64,000 nt of DNA from CALBZG01 sp964486295 (lineage in GTDB: Bacteria > Bacillota > Clostridia > Peptostreptococcales > Anaerovoracaceae), in NCBI GenBank assembly GCA_964486295.1, contig CAZAMF010000004.1, positions 62,001 to 126,000 of the forward strand. Reading direction: 5' to 3'. Position 1 is the first letter of the stretch. The number at the start of each line of letters is the position of its first letter. Below the pieces are notes generated by a model. The model did not search any database, was not told where the DNA came from, and saw only the letters and a list, made by a program, of their open reading frames with translations. Shown in pieces: positions 50,272-58,950 of the stretch. Both the position numbers and the translations under genes were made by a program.

Positions 50272-51921
50272 TTAAAGTGCTCTCATTGCCTGAAATGCCT
50301 GAACCAGCGCAATGATGACACCGATCACCGCTTCTCCTCCCAATAACCCGGAAGCAATGATCATCCCAGTCCCCTTATCATCCCATTCTTTTGCGGTCTT
50401 CTGAACCACAAATTTCAGCGCCCCTCCGATAAATGCAGTGGCGGACAGATAGAATGGCAGATACACACCTAAACCCAGCGTCATGACCGGAAAATTCACG
50501 ACATAGAGCAAACAGCCCGCGACAAGCCCGATGATGAACGCGGTCATATGAGGGATGCCGCCCACCATGGCTGCAACCATGCCCGCCTGAGGCGCGATGA
50601 ATTGTTCCGGATCGCCGAAAGCATCGGGTCCGTATGCGGCAAGAAAAATATAGAAGACACCGACTGCCACAAAAGAACCGATCACCCCGCCGATGCATTC
50701 ACCCAGCCACTGGGCCTTGGGATCGGATTTCAGAATATAGCCAGCCTTGAAATCATTCATGACATCCCCAGCAAGCCCGCATGCGATGGCGACCACTGCC
50801 GCCACCAGAAATATTTCCATTTGACCGATATCAGAAACCGCTTTTGCGGCTAATAAAACGATGATCCCGAAGACTTCCATGGGATTGATCCCGGATTGGC
50901 CGACGATCTGCGCCGACATCGAAGTGGCCAGCCAGACGCCCAGGATCGTAATAATGCTTGCCAAAATCCCCATTCTGCAAAAGGTCGTAAACAGAAAAGC
51001 GATAGCTGCCATAGCAAGGGGAGCCCATCTGAGATCAATCAGAGCTTCGCTGATGGTGGATTTTCTGAACATCGGTCCAAAAATTTCTTTTGCTTTCGGC
51101 AGTATCCCTTTCACAATAATACCAATTCCGGTGCCCACCATCAGTCCGATCCCAAGAGACGATTTTATCGCCGCGGCTGTGCCTGCATCCCACCACCCCC
51201 AGGCAGTGCCTCCTATAACGATGCCAAAATCACCTATGATGGCGCCCAAAAACCACACGCCTATGAAGAGTGGCCCGATGATATATCCCACTGCGATGAG
51301 CATCGGTGAAAGCCAGATGCCTCCATACACGCCTTTCGCCAGAAGACCCGGGTGCATTATAGTGGCCGGCAGGATCTTCAGCCAATCCCTCAGCAAAGTA
51401 AAAACTCCGGCCAAAGCCAGAGAAATAAATAAAGTGATGGATTTTCTGCCGCCTTCATCTCCCACGATCAGCGTTTCGGCCGCTGCCTGCCCCATGGGGT
51501 AAGGGAGTTCTTTTGTGACAACAAAATATTTACGGATCAGGGCGGTGAAAATCAGCCCAAGTAGTACGCCGTTGATGACGACAACCAGTAGAATTCCCAT
51601 GCTCAAGTCTGCTTCGCGGTCCAGCATATAGATCCCGGGGATCGTGAAAGCAAGCCCTCCGGAAGTCATAGCTCCCGCGGACATCGCAGTATGGGTGACA
51701 TTGATTTCATTAATATTGGTTTTACCAAGCATTTTCAGGCAGAACATGGACACCAGCGCCACAAATATAATTGGCCATGGCAGCGCGCCAAGCTTCAATG
51801 CGACATACATGGAGCTCATGGTCAGAATAACCGCGCCGGCGGAGCCGATGAGCATGCCCCGGAGAGTAAATTGCTCTTTGAATGAACCGGCATAACGAAC
51901 GGATTTGGATGGTTCGGACAT
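50272..51921 (-). CDS. OPT family oligopeptide transporter
   Basis: A 549-residue polytopic protein of the OPT family (bacterial branch), with about 14 to 16 hydrophobic helices. Recognisable segments are FTLRGMLIGSAGAVILTMSS near the N-terminus, KELPYPMGQAAAETLIVGDE, GWWDAGTAAAIKSSLGIGLM and DVMNDFKAGYILKSDPKAQW followed by LGECIGGVIGSF. OPT proteins import small peptides or metal-chelate complexes with protons. GGGGGTGAACCT precedes the ATG. It lies between panE and the DmpA-like hydrolase with gaps of about 20 nt, so uptake and intracellular hydrolysis of the same compound is a natural reading. Confidence 0.9.
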   Translation of the reverse strand: MSEPSKSVRYAGSFKEQFTLRGMLIGSAGAVILTMSSMYVALKLGALPWPIIFVALVSMFCLKMLGKTNINEINVTHTAMSAGAMTSGGLAFTIPGIYMLDREADLSMGILLVVVINGVLLGLIFTALIRKYFVVTKELPYPMGQAAAETLIVGDEGGRKSITLFISLALAGVFTLLRDWLKILPATIMHPGLLAKGVYGGIWLSPMLIAVGYIIGPLFIGVWFLGAIIGDFGIVIGGTAWGWWDAGTAAAIKSSLGIGLMVGTGIGIIVKGILPKAKEIFGPMFRKSTISEALIDLRWAPLAMAAIAFLFTTFCRMGILASIITILGVWLATSMSAQIVGQSGINPMEVFGIIVLLAAKAVSDIGQMEIFLVAAVVAIACGLAGDVMNDFKAGYILKSDPKAQWLGECIGGVIGSFVAVGVFYIFLAAYGPDAFGDPEQFIAPQAGMVAAMVGGIPHMTAFIIGLVAGCLLYVVNFPVMTLGLGVYLPFYLSATAFIGGALKFVVQKTAKEWDDKGTGMIIASGLLGGEAVIGVIIALVQAFQAMRAL

Positions 51922-51939
51922 AGGTTCACCCCCTTGGCT

Positions 51940-52857
51940 CTATTGTTTTTCCCTGAAGCGTACCAGATTTGCCAGCGTGTCGTTGACCGGTGCAGATATG
52001 CCCAGTGCCGCTCCTTCTCTGACAATTGCTCCATTGATCATTTCAACTTCGGTTTTCCTATTATGTAAGACATCCTGCAACATAGATGATTTATTCAAAG
52101 CAGTCGCCCTGCATATATCCTTTGTGTGTGCAACCGGATCGCTATATTGAAGCTGTATGTTTTTGGCATCGGCTACACGCATCCCTTCCGCCACTGCTTG
52201 TTCAAGAATTTTCTCGATTTCAGGATAATCAAGCAATTCTCCGTTCAGAAGCCCTGTGATAGCCGTCAATGCATTGATGCCCACATTGACTAAGAGCTTA
52301 TCCCAGACAAGGCCCAACACATTATCAGACAAAGTGGCCTCTATTCCCGCCTGATTCAAAAGGTTTAAAACCGGTTGGATCCGATCATCCCCGATGCTGC
52401 TGAGTTTTCCTATGACAGTCATGCCGAAGCCTGCATGGCAAACCCGGCCGGGGCCCTTCATATAGGCTCCGTGTGCGGTTGTACCGGCAATCACATTATA
52501 CTGTCCTAATAGTTCACTTAAAATTTCAATATTTCCAATACCATTCTGAAGGGTCATCGCCAGGGTATGTTCCCCGAAAACTGCCTTGTTTCCTTCTATT
52601 GCAGCTTTTGTTTCCGTGGATTTTACAAAAATAACAGCCAGATCCACAACCCCTACGGATGCGGGATCTGTTGTGCCTACCACCCGTTTGTAATTGAGCA
52701 TTTCATCATTTTCTTCTATGAATATCCCATCCCGGTTGATGGCGTCAATATAGTCCTGCCTGATATCGATAAGGAATACTTCGTTTTCTCCTACAGATGA
52801 AAGCTTTCCTCCATAAAGGCAGCCCATGGCTCCGGCGCCGATGATTGCAATTTTCAT
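51940..52857 (-). CDS. panE: 2-dehydropantoate 2-reductase (ketopantoate reductase)
   Basis: A protein of about 305 residues of the PanE/ApbA family, reducing ketopantoate to pantoate with NADPH. The Rossmann motif is MKIAIIGAGAMGCLYGGKLS; LAVIFVKSTETKAAIEG, the ALQNGIGN-like MTLQNGIGNIEIL and the catalytic Lys region NVLGLVWDKLLVNVGINALT are all present, then EVEMINGAIVREGAALGISA. I prefer the ATG at 52857, 6 nt from AGCGGG; another in-frame ATG lies two codons upstream. It follows panB after about 15 nt. PanE homologues in other settings can reduce other keto acids, but panB next door supports pantoate synthesis. Confidence 0.9.
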   Translation of the reverse strand: MKIAIIGAGAMGCLYGGKLSSVGENEVFLIDIRQDYIDAINRDGIFIEENDEMLNYKRVVGTTDPASVGVVDLAVIFVKSTETKAAIEGNKAVFGEHTLAMTLQNGIGNIEILSELLGQYNVIAGTTAHGAYMKGPGRVCHAGFGMTVIGKLSSIGDDRIQPVLNLLNQAGIEATLSDNVLGLVWDKLLVNVGINALTAITGLLNGELLDYPEIEKILEQAVAEGMRVADAKNIQLQYSDPVAHTKDICRATALNKSSMLQDVLHNRKTEVEMINGAIVREGAALGISAPVNDTLANLVRFREKQ

Positions 52858-52872
52858 TATCATCCCGCTTTC

Positions 52873-53709
52873 TTAATAGAGTTTATCCAACTTTACATCT
52901 TTATTAAAAGAATATTCCGGTGTCGGGAAAAGCCCTTCCCTGGTTTCCCGGTGAAATTCATTGAGGCCCTCTACCATTGCTTTTCTGATCTGGGCATATT
53001 GTTTCACAAATTTAGGTTTGAAATCCCCATACATGCCCAAAAGATCCTGAGTCACAAGAACCTGGCAATCCACATATGGGCCGGCGCCGATCCCTAGGAT
53101 CGGGACCCTGACGGCTTCTGCCACCGCTTTTGCGACCACGCTTGGAACACATTCCATGACGACGGAAAACACACCGCATTCCTCCAGCGTCTTTGCATCC
53201 CGGATCAGTTTCATGGCGCTTTCAGTAGTTCCTCCCTGCACTTTAAATCCGCCCACGGCCGTTGCTGTCTGAGGAGTGAGCCCGATATGCCCCATGACAC
53301 AGATCCCGGCATTGACGATGGCTTTGATGCGGCTGGCCATTTCCACACCACCTTCAAGCTTCACACAATCACATCCGGTCTCCTTGATCAAACGGACAGC
53401 ATTACGAACAGCCTGTTCGTCGCTTTCCTGGTAAGAACCGAAAGGCATATCTGACGCGATCCAGGTATTAGGCGCTCCTTTGACCACCGGTTTTGTATGG
53501 TGGATCATATCCTCCATGGTGACCGGTGTAGTGCTGTCATAGCCCAGCATGATCATGCCGAGGGAATCCCCCACCAGGATGATTTCCACATCGCTTTCAT
53601 TTACAATAGAGGCTGTCGTATAGTCATACGCTGTCACATAACTGAATTTTCTGCCTTCCTCTTTAAATTTTCTGAAGTCGTTGATGGTCATTTTTACTTT
53701 ATCGCTCAT
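52873..53709 (-). CDS. panB: 3-methyl-2-oxobutanoate hydroxymethyltransferase
   Basis: A 278-residue PanB, a TIM-barrel enzyme forming ketopantoate from 2-oxoisovalerate and methylene-tetrahydrofolate. Signatures: MTINDFRKFKEEGRKFSYVT, VGDSLGMIMLGYDSTTPVT (metal-binding), AVRLIKETGCDCVKLEGG, HIGLTPQTATAVGGFKVQG and VRVPILGIGAGPYVDCQVLV. I use the ATG at 53709 because AAAGGAG precedes it. The yebC terminator lies only 17 nt upstream of this start, so panB is read by read-through or from a promoter I could not place. panC and panD are absent from the window. Confidence 0.94.
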   Translation of the reverse strand: MSDKVKMTINDFRKFKEEGRKFSYVTAYDYTTASIVNESDVEIILVGDSLGMIMLGYDSTTPVTMEDMIHHTKPVVKGAPNTWIASDMPFGSYQESDEQAVRNAVRLIKETGCDCVKLEGGVEMASRIKAIVNAGICVMGHIGLTPQTATAVGGFKVQGGTTESAMKLIRDAKTLEECGVFSVVMECVPSVVAKAVAEAVRVPILGIGAGPYVDCQVLVTQDLLGMYGDFKPKFVKQYAQIRKAMVEGLNEFHRETREGLFPTPEYSFNKDVKLDKLY

Positions 53710-53725
53710 TCCGTTTTCTCCTTTT

Positions 53726-53765
53726 AAAAAAAAACACACTCACCCGGCTTTCACCGGGTTGTGTG
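53726..53765 (-). terminator. Intrinsic terminator after yebC, just ahead of panB
   Basis: On the minus strand CACACAACCCGG and CCGGGTGAGTGTG pair (with a small bulge) around a 6-nt loop and are followed by nine consecutive T. It is one of the strongest terminators in the window. The T-run ends 17 nt before the panB ATG and abuts its ribosome binding site. Confidence 0.85.
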
Positions 53766-53783
53766 ATTCGAAAGCACCAGTTA

Positions 53784-54509
53784 CTAGACGTCCAACTCCA
53801 CGCTGCAGTTGTGATAAACCTTCTGAACATCGTCATTTTCTTCAAGGGTATCGATCAGACGTGTAAGATTTTTCAAATCGCCTTCTGATGTCGGCGTCGC
53901 CTCCATGCTCGGGAGATAATCGACATCCGCCTCGATCGCCTCGTATCCCATCCCCTTAAGAGCATCGTTCACCTGATTGAAATTTTCAGGTGCGGTAAGA
54001 ATTTCAAAGCTGTCGTCGTATGCGATAAAATCATCCGCTCCGGCTTCCAGCGCCTGTTCCATCAAAGCATCCTCATCGATTTTATCCGTTTTTTCTATGA
54101 TGATCACGCCTTTTTGCGCAAACATGTAACTGACGCATCCCGGAGTCCCGAGGTTCCCGCCGAACCTGTCAAATGCATGCTTTACCGCCGAAGTTGTCCT
54201 ATTCTTATTGTCGGTCAAAACGTCCACGATGACCGCCACGCCGCCCGGGCCATATCCTTCGAAACTGCCGGCTTCGTAGGTCTCTCCGGCAAGTTCTCCG
54301 GTGCCTTTTTTTACAGCTCTGCTGATATTATCGTTCGGCATATTGATGGATTTTGCTTTTTCTATTGCATGCTTCAGCGCCACATTATATTCCGGGTCGC
54401 CGCCGGCTTTCGCCGCAACGGTGATCGCCCTGGCATATTTCGTAAATACTGCGGCTCTTTTCGAGTCCTGTGCCGCTTTTCTTCCTGCAATGGTTCCGTG
54501 TCTGCCCAT
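53784..54509 (-). CDS. YebC/PmpR family protein (TACO1 family)
   Basis: A 241-residue YebC protein of usual length. The start MGRHGTIAGRKAAQDSKRAA, then AVKKGTGELAGETYEAGSFE, GPGGVAVIVDVLTDNKNRT and the acidic ending with SMEATPTSEGDLKNLTRLID are typical. The family was annotated as transcriptional regulators; more recent work shows YebC proteins help ribosomes through proline-rich stretches, which would complement EF-P in this window. The ATG at 54509 is used since AGGAGG lies before it; the GTG three codons earlier overlaps that site. It has its own promoter and terminator. Confidence 0.92.
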   Translation of the reverse strand: MGRHGTIAGRKAAQDSKRAAVFTKYARAITVAAKAGGDPEYNVALKHAIEKAKSINMPNDNISRAVKKGTGELAGETYEAGSFEGYGPGGVAVIVDVLTDNKNRTTSAVKHAFDRFGGNLGTPGCVSYMFAQKGVIIIEKTDKIDEDALMEQALEAGADDFIAYDDSFEILTAPENFNQVNDALKGMGYEAIEADVDYLPSMEATPTSEGDLKNLTRLIDTLEENDDVQKVYHNCSVELDV

Positions 54510-54554
54510 TGGAGACACCTCCTGACTATATGAATTTTATGTTTTATTGTGAAA

Positions 54555-54583
54555 ATTATACTACTGCGATGCTTGCTTTTCAA
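54555..54583 (-). promoter_or_regulatory. Sigma-A-type promoter before yebC
   Basis: On the minus strand TTGAAA (54578-54583) and TATAAT (54555-54560) are 17 nt apart. The -35 box lies inside the last codons of the 1410-residue activase-like gene. Confidence 0.75.
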
Positions 54584-57500
54584 GGTTTTTATGAGCCGTG
54601 GCCATCATCAGCTTGATTCGGTTCAGCTGATTCACATCGGAAGCACCGGGATCGTAGTCGATGGCCGCTATATTGGCCAAAGGATTTCGCTTCCTCAGAG
54701 CCTTCATCATCCCTTTGCCGGAAACGTGATTCGGCAAACAGGCAAACGGCTGAAGGCAAACCACATTCTCCACGCCGGAGTCGATCAGATCCACCATTTC
54801 TCCGGTCAATAGCCAACCTTCCCCGAATTGATTGCCCAGACCGATGATTTCGTTAGCCTTTTCGGCGATTTCATCGATATGCAGAGGTTCCTCAAATCGG
54901 CTGCTTTCTCTGAGTGCTTTTCTGGCAGGGCTTCTGAAGAGTTCGATCAGCCATATTCCGATCCGATTGCCTCTCATCACCTTGTAGGACCCGCTTAAAT
55001 GTTCATAATTATATTTTTTGGAATACATGCCGTAGAGAAAAAAGTCGATCAAATCCAGTACGACCGCTTCACCGCCTTCCCTCTCGATGATCCCCACGAT
55101 ATCATTATTGGCATTAGGGTGATACTTCACCAGGATTTCGCCTACCACTCCGACCTTCGGCTTTCTGATATCATTCAGCGGCAGACAGTCAAAATCCTCA
55201 ACGATCTTCTTTAGATTTTTCCAGTAAGTCAGCGGGTTGCCGTTGGCGACATTCTTCTTGGCGATCTCCGCCCATTTCCGATGCAGCGCGTTTGCAGAAC
55301 CAGGGACCTTTTCATAAGGTCGTGTGGCATACAGCACTCTCATAAAGGTATCTCCGTATACCCCAGCCATCAGTATCTTTTTGATCAGACCGTAGGATAT
55401 CTTGAATCCAGGGTTGGATTCAAGTCCGACAAGGTTGACACTCACCACCGGGATCTGTTCCATATTGAGATCCTTCAGTGCTTTCCTGAGGAGCGATACA
55501 TAATTGGAAGCTCTGCATCCCCCGCCGGTCTGCGACATGAGAACTGCAGTCCTCTGCAGATCGTATTTTCCTGATTTCAATGCGGAAATGATCTGCCCGA
55601 GCGTTAAAATGGTTGGGTAGCAGGCGTCGTTGTTGATGAATTTCAGCCCTTCTTCCACCGCATTCTTATCAACAGGCGGCAGCAAAACAGCGTTGTAGCC
55701 GCTGGTCCGAAGGGCGATTTCCACCAGATCAAAATGGATCGGCGACATCTGAGGCATCAGCAACGTATAATTCTGCTTTTTACGCATCTCCTCCGTAAAA
55801 ACTTTTCTTTGATATGGCTCATGGGACGTAGCTTCCCTGATGTTGTTCTTTTCCCGCTCTTTCATGGCGGCCTTTAGGGAACGGATCCTGATCCTGGCTG
55901 CGCCCAGATTCGAGCCTTCGTCGATCTTGAGCGCTGTATAGAGCTTGTTATTGTTTCTGCAAATTTCTTCCACCTGATCGGTGGTCACGGCGTCGAGGCC
56001 GCATCCGAAGCTGTTCAGCTGAACGATTTCAAGGTTTTCACTAGCCCCCACAAAAGCGGCGGCTTTATAGAGCCTGGAGTGATACATCCATTGATCCAGA
56101 ACACGAACAGGTCTCGGCAGATCCGACAAATGCGCCACCGAATCCTCCGTCAGCACGGCCATTTTGTAGCCGGTAATGATTTTATCGATGCCATGGTTGA
56201 TTTCAGGATCCAGATGATAAGGCCTGCCCGAAAGCACAATGCCTTTCCGCTTGTTTTCGTTGACCCATTTCAGAACCTTCTCCCCCTGGGTCCTGATGTC
56301 TCTCTTAAAGCGTTCGTCCTCTTTGGAGGCCTTTTTCACTGCAGCCGCTATTTCCTTTTCCGAAATGCCTCTGTCTTTTAAAACCAGTGCCAATTCACGG
56401 ATCAGGAAATCGTAATTGTCATACGGAAGAAACGGATGGGTAAAGACGACTCCGGCTTCCGTGAAAATATCATCCATGTTCTTGCCGATCACCTCAGGAT
56501 AGGTGGCAACGATCGGGCAGTTATAGTGATTATGGGAGTTCTTGTCCTCGGTTCTTTCATAATTGATGCTCGGGTAGAAGATCCATTTCACCCCGTGTCT
56601 GACCAGCCACTTGATATGTCCGTGGACAAGCTTCGCCGGATAACAGGCGGTATCGGAGCTGATAGTTTCCATACCGCCCTCATAAATACTTTTGTTTGAC
56701 TGCGGCGACAGGACGACCCGATAGCCCAGGCTGTCAAAGAAAGTAAACCAGAACGGGTAGTTTTCGTACATATTGAGGACCCGTGGGATGCCAACCACAC
56801 CTCTGGCTTCTTCCTCGCTTTTCGGTTTGTAATCAAACAATCTCCTGTATTTGTATTCGAAAAGATTTGGTATGTCCTTAGACTCAGAGGCTTTGCCTTC
56901 TCCTTTTTCACAGCGGTTTCCTGTCACAAAGGCCGCCCCGCTGCTGAATTTATTAATGGTCAGCAGGCAATTATTTTCGCATGATCCGCAGCGGCTATGA
57001 GAGTTCTTCGCCGTGAATGAGTCCAGCTCCTCCAGCTTGATGAGTTTGGAGCGTTCCGGTCCGCTGTTGCCTTCCAAAGCCACCAATGCGGCGCCATAGG
57101 CACCCATGATTCCGGAGATGTCCGGCCTTACGATCTCCCTTCCGATGAGATTTTCAATGGCGCGAAGCACCGCGTCATTCAGGAATGTCCCACCCTGAAC
57201 AACGATTTTTTCACCTGCCTCGTCCGGATTCCTGAGTTTGATAACTTTATATAAAGCGTTTTTGATGACGCTGTAAGAAAGGCCGGCAGAAATATCGCCG
57301 ATCGTAGCGCCTTCTTTCTGGGCCTGTTTCACTTTCGAATTCATGAACACTGTGCATCTTGTCCCTAGATCTACAGGGGCGGAGGCAAACAAGGCTTCCT
57401 CAGCGAAAGACGCCACATCCATATTGACGGATTTCGCATATGTCTCAAGGAAAGACCCGCAGCCTGAGCTGCAGGCTTCGTTCAGCATGATATTGTAAAT

Positions 57501-58793
57501 GGCCCGGTCTTTGATCCTCATGCATTTCATGTCCTGGCCGCCGATATCCAGGATGAAATCAACTCCCGGCAAAAATTCTTCCGCCGCTTTATAGTGGGCC
57601 ATGGTTTCTATTTCGCCCATATCCGCATGGAACGCAGCTTTGATCAGGCCTTCTCCGTAGCCTGTCACGCAGCTCCCTGAAATATATGCAGTCTCCGGGA
57701 GTCTGCTGTAAAGATCTCTGAGCATGGAAATACAGGCCTCCAGCGGATTGCCTTCATTGGATCGGTAGAAGCTATAAAGAAGTCTCTTCTTGCTGTCTAT
57801 CAAGGCCGCTTTTGTCGTGGTCGATCCCGCATCGATACCAAGAAAACATTCGCCCACAGCTTCTCTGATATCGAGAAACTCTACAGCGTCCTTGTCATGT
57901 CTTGATTTGAAATCGTCATATTCCTGCTGGTTTTTAAACAGAGGCTCCAGATATTTTGCTTCATTTAATTCCGAAGGATTGGTACTTCTCAGTTTTTCGA
58001 CGATATCGCCGATATACTTCTTGTCGTATTTTTCCGAGTTGAGCGCTGCGCCGATGGCCACGAAATATTGTGAATCATGAGGGAAGATCACTTGATCCTC
58101 AGACAGTTCCAGTGTTTCGATGAATCGCTTGCGAAGTTCGCTCAGAAAATACAATGGGCCGCCCAGAAATGCGACATTCCCTCTGATCGTTCTGCCGCAT
58201 GCCAGTCCGGAAATGGTCTGGTTCACTACAGCCTGAAATATGGAAGCCGAAAGATCTTCCATGGAGGCTCCCTCATTGATCAGCGGCTGTATATCCGTTT
58301 TGGCAAATACACCGCAACGGGCAGCAATGGGATAGATTATTTTATGGTTCTTGGCAGCCTCATTCAATCCGGAGGCGTCCGTGTTCAGCAGAACTGCCAT
58401 CTGGTCGATGAATGCACCGGTCCCGCCTGCACAGGTGCCATTCATTCGCTGCTCGATGGTCTGTCCATAAAACGTAATTTTTGCGTCTTCCCCTCCGAGC
58501 TCGATAGCCACGTCCGTTTGCGGAATCAGAGACTCCACCGCGGCGCTGGCTGCAATGACTTCCTGTTCGAACGGGACACTGAGTATTTTTGACAAAGAAA
58601 GACCGCCGCTGCCGGTAATGGTAACGTGAACTTCTTCATTTCCCCTTTGATCATACAGTGCTTCCAAAAGTTCGGCAACTTTGCTGAACACATTGGACAT
58701 GTGCCGTTCATAAACGGAATATGCAATTTCCCCTTTTTGGTCAAGCAATACAAGCTTCACCGTTGTTGATCCAACATCAATCCCTAATCTCAT
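54561..58793 (-). CDS. Giant acyl-CoA dehydratase activase-related protein (two activase domains plus dehydratase-like C-terminus)
   Basis: A 1410-residue protein. Domain 1 (1 to about 270) is a BcrAD/BadF ASKHA ATPase: GIDVGSTTVKLVLLD, NGTCAGGTGAFIDQMA and ARCGVFAKTD. Domain 2 (about 315-580) repeats it: LGIDAGSTTTKAALIDS, NEACSSGCGSFLET and LGTRCTVFMNSKV, with cluster cysteines conserved in both. A Cys motif RCGSCENNC follows (about 610), then a DUF2229-like and a HgdB-like region with SQTGGGCRASNYVSLLRKAL near 1130. Archerases of this type use ATP to inject an electron into 2-hydroxyacyl-CoA dehydratases. The giant fused form is widespread in Clostridia but its substrate is unknown. AGGAG precedes the ATG. 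No dehydratase subunits lie nearby. Confidence 0.85.
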   Translation of the reverse strand: MRLGIDVGSTTVKLVLLDQKGEIAYSVYERHMSNVFSKVAELLEALYDQRGNEEVHVTITGSGGLSLSKILSVPFEQEVIAASAAVESLIPQTDVAIELGGEDAKITFYGQTIEQRMNGTCAGGTGAFIDQMAVLLNTDASGLNEAAKNHKIIYPIAARCGVFAKTDIQPLINEGASMEDLSASIFQAVVNQTISGLACGRTIRGNVAFLGGPLYFLSELRKRFIETLELSEDQVIFPHDSQYFVAIGAALNSEKYDKKYIGDIVEKLRSTNPSELNEAKYLEPLFKNQQEYDDFKSRHDKDAVEFLDIREAVGECFLGIDAGSTTTKAALIDSKKRLLYSFYRSNEGNPLEACISMLRDLYSRLPETAYISGSCVTGYGEGLIKAAFHADMGEIETMAHYKAAEEFLPGVDFILDIGGQDMKCMRIKDRAIYNIMLNEACSSGCGSFLETYAKSVNMDVASFAEEALFASAPVDLGTRCTVFMNSKVKQAQKEGATIGDISAGLSYSVIKNALYKVIKLRNPDEAGEKIVVQGGTFLNDAVLRAIENLIGREIVRPDISGIMGAYGAALVALEGNSGPERSKLIKLEELDSFTAKNSHSRCGSCENNCLLTINKFSSGAAFVTGNRCEKGEGKASESKDIPNLFEYKYRRLFDYKPKSEEEARGVVGIPRVLNMYENYPFWFTFFDSLGYRVVLSPQSNKSIYEGGMETISSDTACYPAKLVHGHIKWLVRHGVKWIFYPSINYERTEDKNSHNHYNCPIVATYPEVIGKNMDDIFTEAGVVFTHPFLPYDNYDFLIRELALVLKDRGISEKEIAAAVKKASKEDERFKRDIRTQGEKVLKWVNENKRKGIVLSGRPYHLDPEINHGIDKIITGYKMAVLTEDSVAHLSDLPRPVRVLDQWMYHSRLYKAAAFVGASENLEIVQLNSFGCGLDAVTTDQVEEICRNNNKLYTALKIDEGSNLGAARIRIRSLKAAMKEREKNNIREATSHEPYQRKVFTEEMRKKQNYTLLMPQMSPIHFDLVEIALRTSGYNAVLLPPVDKNAVEEGLKFINNDACYPTILTLGQIISALKSGKYDLQRTAVLMSQTGGGCRASNYVSLLRKALKDLNMEQIPVVSVNLVGLESNPGFKISYGLIKKILMAGVYGDTFMRVLYATRPYEKVPGSANALHRKWAEIAKKNVANGNPLTYWKNLKKIVEDFDCLPLNDIRKPKVGVVGEILVKYHPNANNDIVGIIEREGGEAVVLDLIDFFLYGMYSKKYNYEHLSGSYKVMRGNRIGIWLIELFRSPARKALRESSRFEEPLHIDEIAEKANEIIGLGNQFGEGWLLTGEMVDLIDSGVENVVCLQPFACLPNHVSGKGMMKALRKRNPLANIAAIDYDPGASDVNQLNRIKLMMATAHKNLEKQASQ

Positions 58794-58837
58794 TTTCTCC
58801 TGATCTTCCTACCTGAACTACCTTGAAAACATCAATA

Positions 58838-58843
58838 ATTATA
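58838..58843 (-). promoter_or_regulatory. Extended -10 promoter before the activase-like gene
   Basis: On the minus strand TATAAT is preceded by TGC, a consensus extended -10; the -35 region is poor. It lies about 45 nt before the ATG at 58793. Confidence 0.5.
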
Positions 58844-58887
58844 GCATAAATCTCTCCAAAAATGTATATTTTAAACTTTTATAAATA

Positions 58888-58921
58888 CACAAAGAGCCTG
58901 CATGGTCATCGCAGGCCCTTC
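58888..58921 (-). terminator. Intrinsic terminator after the S-layer-homology gene
   Basis: On the minus strand AAGGGCCTGC pairs with GCAGGCTCTT (one G-U) around a 9-nt loop and runs into TTTGTG. It lies 30 nt beyond the stop codon at 58951. Confidence 0.75.
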
Positions 58922-58950
58922 TTAGTATCATAACGAACTTGCTGTCATGC

